A stretch of DNA of 53,702 nucleotides from an uncultured Clostridia bacterium (GTDB lineage Bacteria > Bacillota > Clostridia > Christensenellales > CAG-138): NCBI GenBank assembly GCA_905235205.1, contig CAJOKM010000003.1:1-53702 (forward strand). Direction: 5' to 3'. The position numbers and the translations under genes are program-made. Under the pieces are notes generated by a model that saw only the letters and a list, made by a program, of their open reading frames with translations, was not told where the DNA came from and did not search any database. Each line of letters opens with the position of its first letter. The first letter of the stretch is position 1. Positions 43,190-53,702 of this stretch are shown here, in pieces.

Positions 43190-43314
43190 GTTGAGAATGG
43201 TATCAGAAGCCGCGTTTTCGCCCCGAGGCTATACGAAGGTATGCGAAGGGGTGAAAACGTCGGCTAATTTGCGGCGAAACCAAATGAAAAGTAAGGGCGT
43301 TCGAGCCCTTACTT
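43190..43314 (+). repeat. Structured two-hairpin repeat, copy 2
   Basis: Plus-strand copy of the element at 20179-20301. It starts GTTGAGAATGG eight bases after the Spo0A-C-like stop. Hairpin A: GTTTTCGCCCC (43214-43224) with GGGGTGAAAAC (43248-43258), inner stem GCTATAC/GTATGC. Linker TTTGCGGCGAAA (43268-43279) and ATGAAAAG. Hairpin B: AAGTAAGGGC/GCCCTTACTT (43289-43298 and 43305-43314). A run of seven Ts comes only eight bases later, so it could also act as a weak terminator. Confidence 0.8.
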
Positions 43315-43333
43315 CATACGGTTTTTTTGCACT

Positions 43334-43412
43334 CGCAAAAGGTTGGTAGCGACGGAGAGCCGTCGTGAGCGCGTTTACAAGCGAGCAGGCGAGCCGAGCG
43401 TGACCTTTTGCG
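43334..43412. repeat. Long-range inverted repeat in the gap before the lipid kinase
   Basis: CGCAAAAGGT (43334-43343) and ACCTTTTGCG (43403-43412) are perfect 10-bp arms around a GC-rich 59-nt interior that holds a further small hairpin (GACGG-AGAG-CCGTC). No reading frame is convincing. With the structured repeat and the terminator at 43483 this explains most of the 355-nt gap; 43413-43480 shows nothing I recognise. Confidence 0.55.
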
Positions 43413-43471
43413 GAAAGGAGCCGAAGCGGAGAGGGTGAGCGGAGATGCTTTGTGAAAGATTGTTGACTTTT

Positions 43472-43518
43472 ATAACACAAAAGCGTCGCCGCGAACGATT
43501 CGACGCTCGCGGCGACGC
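43472..43518 (-). terminator. Terminator of the lipid kinase gene
   Basis: Perfect 12-bp stem GCGTCGCCGCGA/TCGCGGCGACGC (43483-43494 and 43507-43518) with TTTTGTGTT following on the minus strand. Confidence 0.88.
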
Positions 43519-43536
43519 GCAAATGGTCTGGTGCCG

Positions 43537-44397
43537 TTATCGGCAATCTGCGGTTTTGACGGTGTAGGTCGTGACGTTTTTCACCGTTTCGCCGTCGATC
43601 TGCAGCGCCTGCGGCTTCGAGAATGTGACGGTGACTTCCTTGCCGGTAAAGATCTTCATGATCTTGTCGTGCTTTGCGTGCTTGCCGGCGGAGAAATCCG
43701 GGAACGCCATAAGCGCTTTCAGCTTTCCGCAGCTGTGATAGACGATCAGCGAGACGGAATCCGTTTTGCTGCGATCCTGATCGGGCGTCGGGCGCATGTT
43801 GCCGCCGTAGCACTTGCCGAACATCGTCGAAGCGAGCCAGACGCGGCGAAACGTTTCCGTCCTGCCGTCGACGGTGACGGTCGCGTCGCAGGGCTTGTAG
43901 TGGAACAGAAGTCCCTTGATCGCAATGCTCGTATAGTTGATCGGCTTGTCGCTTGTTTCACGCAGCGCGTCGCCGACTTCGCAGCAGTAGCCGTCGATGC
44001 CGTAGCCGATTCCGTTTAAGAAACGCTTCGTCATGCCGTTGACGGTGACGGTCGGCAGGTCTATAAGGTATTCGTTGATCACAAACGGCGCGGCGTCGTG
44101 CGGAAGGTCGCGGTCGTTCATGAAATCGTTGCCGGTTCCCGCGCCGTAGAGCAGGATCGGATTCTGCGGCGCATAGCCGTCCAGCTCGTTGACGAAGTGG
44201 TTCAGCGTCCCGTCGCCGCCGCACAGGATCACGGCGTCGTCCTTTGCCAGCGCGTCCAAAAACGCGGGCAGATTGCCCATCTCGGTAACGTCGCGGAAGA
44301 ACAGTTCGTCGTCCGGATAGAACATGCGGACTTTCTCAGCGGCTTCTTTGCCGTGTCCATTGCCTGCCATGGGATTAAAAAGTACGTAATAACGCAT
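43537..44397 (-). CDS. Diacylglycerol kinase family lipid kinase
   Basis: 286 residues of the DAGK catalytic (YegS/DagK/BmrU) family. The ATP-binding start is YYVLFNPMAGNG, the glycine-rich GGDGTLNHF is the phosphate-binding motif, and GAGTGNDF follows. It phosphorylates diacylglycerol or a related lipid. The upstream plsC gene lies 12 nt away on the same strand; both act on phosphatidic acid, DAGK making it from diacylglycerol and PlsC from lysophosphatidate, so the pair forms a small phospholipid module. An open frame that continues beyond the stop in another frame (toward 43229) is not coding. Confidence 0.92.
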   Translation of the reverse strand: MRYYVLFNPMAGNGHGKEAAEKVRMFYPDDELFFRDVTEMGNLPAFLDALAKDDAVILCGGDGTLNHFVNELDGYAPQNPILLYGAGTGNDFMNDRDLPHDAAPFVINEYLIDLPTVTVNGMTKRFLNGIGYGIDGYCCEVGDALRETSDKPINYTSIAIKGLLFHYKPCDATVTVDGRTETFRRVWLASTMFGKCYGGNMRPTPDQDRSKTDSVSLIVYHSCGKLKALMAFPDFSAGKHAKHDKIMKIFTGKEVTVTFSKPQALQIDGETVKNVTTYTVKTADCR

Positions 44398-44409
44398 GGG
44401 AGTCTCCTT

Positions 44410-45225
44410 TCATTTCATACAGGATTCCATTCGCTCGCGAACGGCATCCGAAATTTCGTGTGTCTGCATCTGTTCGACCTGTTCGGCGGGCAGAACGTCC
44501 GCGACGGTGAAGTCCACGACCGTGCGATGCAGGAAGAACCGGTGCGCAATGTCCTCGGTGTGCTTCGTAAACGCAACGACGACGGGCACGTGCGCGCGCC
44601 TTGCCATCGCAAACGCGCCGGCGCGGAACGGCAGAAGCCCCGGTTCAGCCTTATTGCGCGTGCCCTCGGGGTATACGGCGACGGCGGTCTGTTCGTCTTT
44701 CAGGATATCGACCGCGCGAAGGATCGTCTTGAGTCCCTCGCGGTTGTCCTCACGGTTGATCGAGAGAAATCCGCTCATATGCGCGAACGCGCCGGCGATC
44801 GGGATCCGGAAGATCGAGGGCTTGCAGATATAAACGATCTCCGTGCCCTTGAACAGCTTGAGCGCGACGAACGGATCGAAATTCGACCGGTGATTTGCGA
44901 CGAGCAGGAACGGCTTTGTGCGATCGACCTTCTCAAGTCCCGTTTCGCGGATGCGAACGCGCCCGAGAAGCAGGATCAGATCGACGGTCTCGACCAGAAC
45001 GCGGCGGAATCCGTGATGCGCGCGCTTGACCGGCTTTTTGACGTTCACGCACAGCGAGATGAGGAAAAGGATTAAAAAGTACAGGATCAGAAGCGCCAAA
45101 AACGCGCCCGCAAAGAACAGCGGAATCCGGAGCACGAACCACCAGGTCGTGCAGGGGGCTAAGACCACGGAAAAAAACACGGCGCAGACAGCGCTCAGAA
45201 ACAGAAGGATGATCAGAATTGTCAT
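44410..45225 (-). CDS. plsC: 1-acyl-sn-glycerol-3-phosphate acyltransferase
   Basis: 271 residues. Two N-terminal membrane helices (about 1-25 and 30-60) anchor it; the acyltransferase domain has block I NHRSNFDPF (the HxxxxD motif), a second block near FRIPIAGAFAHMSGF and block III AVYPEGTRNK. It adds the second acyl chain to lysophosphatidate. First gene of the two-gene lipid unit, with AGAGGT before the ATG. Both catalytic blocks are intact. Confidence 0.93.
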   Translation of the reverse strand: MTILIILLFLSAVCAVFFSVVLAPCTTWWFVLRIPLFFAGAFLALLILYFLILFLISLCVNVKKPVKRAHHGFRRVLVETVDLILLLGRVRIRETGLEKVDRTKPFLLVANHRSNFDPFVALKLFKGTEIVYICKPSIFRIPIAGAFAHMSGFLSINREDNREGLKTILRAVDILKDEQTAVAVYPEGTRNKAEPGLLPFRAGAFAMARRAHVPVVVAFTKHTEDIAHRFFLHRTVVDFTVADVLPAEQVEQMQTHEISDAVRERMESCMK

Positions 45226-45245
45226 GATTGATACCTCTGTTTCGG

Positions 45246-45274
45246 ATTATATCGTATTTTGTCAAAAATTACAA
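45246..45274 (-). promoter_or_regulatory. Promoter of the plsC-lipid kinase unit
   Basis: On the minus strand TTGTAA (45274-45269), 17 bp, TATAAT (45251-45246). The ATG lies 20 nt downstream, with AGAGGT between. Confidence 0.75.
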
Positions 45275-45302
45275 TTCTTTTTCGGGGTATTATAAAGGAA
45301 AC

Positions 45303-45338
45303 AAAAAAAGGACCGTGAACGGGGATCACGAATCCTTT
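45303..45338 (-). terminator. Terminator of the SANT-like gene
   Basis: Bipartite stem AAAGGA plus CGTGA with TCACG plus TCCTTT, loop of seven, followed on the minus strand by a run of Ts. It lies 40 nt behind the stop. Confidence 0.75.
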
Positions 45339-45379
45339 TCTCTTGCCGTGCAGGCATCCAAGCCGGAGCAGGGCGTCGT

Positions 45380-45940
45380 TCAGCCTGCGCTTTCGCCCTG
45401 CGTGAGCGCAAGGAGATTGCGGTACAGCGTGTCTAACAGCGCGCGGATATGCCGTTCGAGATCGCCCGTTTTTTTCGGCGGGCGACCGACGCGGGGCACG
45501 TTCGGATCGCGCACGAACGGATCCGGCACGACGTAGCCCTCCGATGCCAGCGCCGCGCGCATGCCGCGTACCTTTTCGGGCTGCGAACGCAAAAGCGAAC
45601 GGTATTTGTTCTGATAGCGCAGCATGCGTCGCGTATCGCCCTCTGCAAGCGCAAGCGTGCAGGCGCGCACCGACTGCCCGTTGGAAAGCGCGAGCAGGAC
45701 CGTGCGCAAAAGCTGTTCGGTCTCCGCGTCGGTAAACGGCAGAAACGCCGGTTCCGCTTTCTCCGCGGTCTTTAACTGCGTGTAGTAGTGATTGCGCACG
45801 CTGTTCGGGCGGCGGTTCGTCTCCCTGGCGATCGCGTCGAACGCCGTTTTCAGCGGCAGACGTTTTTTGCGCGCTTCATTCGCCGCGTTCTTCAGCGCTT
45901 CGTTCTCCGCTTCCGTCCAACCGGTATGCATTCCTTTCAA
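45380..45940 (-). CDS. SANT/Myb-like domain protein
   Basis: 186 residues if read from the TTG at 45940; the exceptionally good ribosome site AAAGGAGGTGA lies eight bases before it. A GTG at 45949 overlaps that site and the ATG at 45931 is too far, so TTG is preferred. Residues about 5-60 form a Myb/SANT-like three-helix domain (GWTEAENEALKNAANEARKK, then TNRRPNSVRNHYY), the kind found in RsfA-type regulators of spore-formers; the middle has a second helix-rich part and a PPKK basic stretch. DNA binding is likely; targets are unknown. Its promoter region faces the strong rpoB promoters. Confidence 0.7.
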   Translation of the reverse strand: MKGMHTGWTEAENEALKNAANEARKKRLPLKTAFDAIARETNRRPNSVRNHYYTQLKTAEKAEPAFLPFTDAETEQLLRTVLLALSNGQSVRACTLALAEGDTRRMLRYQNKYRSLLRSQPEKVRGMRAALASEGYVVPDPFVRDPNVPRVGRPPKKTGDLERHIRALLDTLYRNLLALTQGESAG

Positions 45941-46059
45941 GCATGTCACCTCCTTTGGTATTCGTCCGGAGTATGGACCTAAATCGGTTCGGCTATACCA
46001 ATTTATGCACCGGTTTTTTTCATCATTAAAAAAGTTTTATGTTTTTGTGAAAAAACGGC

Positions 46060-46096
46060 TTGACAGGTTGACTTTGAAATGATATTATCCGATATT
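46060..46096 (+). promoter_or_regulatory. Overlapping tandem promoters of rpoBC
   Basis: P1: TTGACA (46060-46065), 17 bp, TATTAT (46083-46088). P2: TTGACT (46068-46073), 17 bp, GATATT (46091-46096), shifted by eight bases. The rpoB leader that follows (about 46100-46267) contains GC-rich hairpins near 46167-46225 but no recognised ribosomal protein-binding site or riboswitch. The remaining part of the 327-nt gap (45941-46059) is AT-rich upstream DNA with nothing else seen. Confidence 0.85.
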
Positions 46097-46267
46097 GCAT
46101 TATGATACCTATACTGTGGTAATATGCCCCCAAATGTGCTTCCGGATCACAAAAGCGCATGAAAACGGGGCGGAATCCGCAGGAAAAGGAATCCGTGCCG
46201 CCTCCGCGGGCGGGGGGATACGCCCGAAATATTCAGATGAGAATTTCATCAGCAAGGAGTGAACGCA

Positions 46268-50008
<3,741 letters not shown>

Positions 50009-50028
50009 CGTGCGAAAGGAGACAGCAA

Positions 50029-53589
<3,561 letters not shown>

Positions 53590-53592
53590 GCC

Positions 53593-53702
53593 ATGGACGG
53601 ACGCAATCTCACCGATACCGAGTGCACGCTGTACGGAACGAAATCGTGCGCGCTGCTCAATATGAAAAGCTGCGAGGCGTGCCCGCTGAAAGGGCGGGTC
53701 GC
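53593..53702 (+). CDS. Cysteine-rich protein, start only
   Basis: The first 36 codons of a gene beginning three bases after the rpoC stop: MDGRNLTDTECTLYG, then CALLNMKSCEACPLKG. Four cysteines fall within 25 residues, with a CEAC pair suggesting a metal site. The tight spacing to rpoC argues that it is real and co-transcribed. I do not recognise the family from this fragment. Confidence 0.55.
   Translation, partial: MDGRNLTDTECTLYGTKSCALLNMKSCEACPLKGRV

Noticed and set aside
43229-43813. Minus-strand frame that runs past the lipid kinase stop into the repeat region
   Set aside because: It is in a different frame from the kinase and covers the hairpin repeats and terminator; product has repeat-like Ser/Arg/Leu composition seen in spurious calls.

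Overview
The window reads as chromosomal DNA of a GC-rich member of the Clostridia (Firmicutes), probably a gut-type anaerobe. The reasons are Firmicutes-style PheS and RpoB, a T-box in front of pheST, a DnaD/DnaI-type primosome locus, a SpoIID family protein, a free-standing Spo0A-like DNA-binding domain, a class B sortase, strong AGGAGG ribosome sites and TTGACA/TATAAT promoters. No rRNA, tRNA, CRISPR array, transposase or phage gene was seen. The exact taxon cannot be fixed from the sequence alone.

Layout. 1-1377: end of etfB, then etfA. 1556-5651: an ECF-type sigma factor, a membrane protein with a duplicated outer domain (likely its anti-sigma partner) and a secreted LRR/FN3 protein. 5699-11925: Phe T-box, pheS, pheT, nadE, an IclR regulator and a WYL regulator. 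11971-16138: an XRE regulator divergent from a heterodimeric ABC exporter. 16230-20074: a class B sortase and a lipoprotein pullulanase. 20075-20381: a repeat-rich gap. 20382-23450: zinc-ribbon membrane protein, HAD phosphatase, DUF2156 protein and a nucleotidyltransferase. 23469-25503: a cysteine biosynthesis operon (cysK, serine acetyltransferase) preceded by a cysteine-rich leader peptide and attenuator. 25545-31181 (minus strand): MATE exporter, a two-component system with an accessory membrane protein, and an AI-2E family protein. 31279-34334: GH13 enzyme, DUF1858 protein and a SpoU-type rRNA methylase. 34385-40740 (minus strand): MFS transporter, HTH/TPR regulator, MscS channel, rsmI, dnaC/dnaI and a DnaD-like gene interrupted by an amber codon. 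40848-43181: SpoIID-like protein, TrmN6-like methylase and the Spo0A-C-like protein. 43537-45940 (minus strand): lipid kinase, PlsC and a SANT-like protein. 46268-53589: rpoB and rpoC, then the start of a cysteine-rich protein.

How the genes fit together. Housekeeping units (pheST, rpoBC, the replication-restart genes) are mixed with envelope and glycan functions. The lipoprotein pullulanase would cut alpha-glucan outside the cell and the signal-less GH13 enzyme would finish the products inside. The Cys operon appears to sense cysteine supply by ribosome stalling on Cys codons.

Most notable signals: (1) the poly-Cys leader peptide with mutually exclusive antiterminator and terminator in front of cysK; (2) a two-copy intergenic element of about 125 nt whose two hairpins are kept by compensatory changes, one copy lying in a block flanked by 28-nt identical direct repeats; (3) at least six genes whose -10 box ends only 6-9 nt before the start codon and which lack a Shine-Dalgarno site, implying leaderless mRNAs; (4) an in-frame TAG in the DnaD-like primosome gene; (5) a receiver-less Spo0A effector domain with a 0A-box core in its own promoter region.
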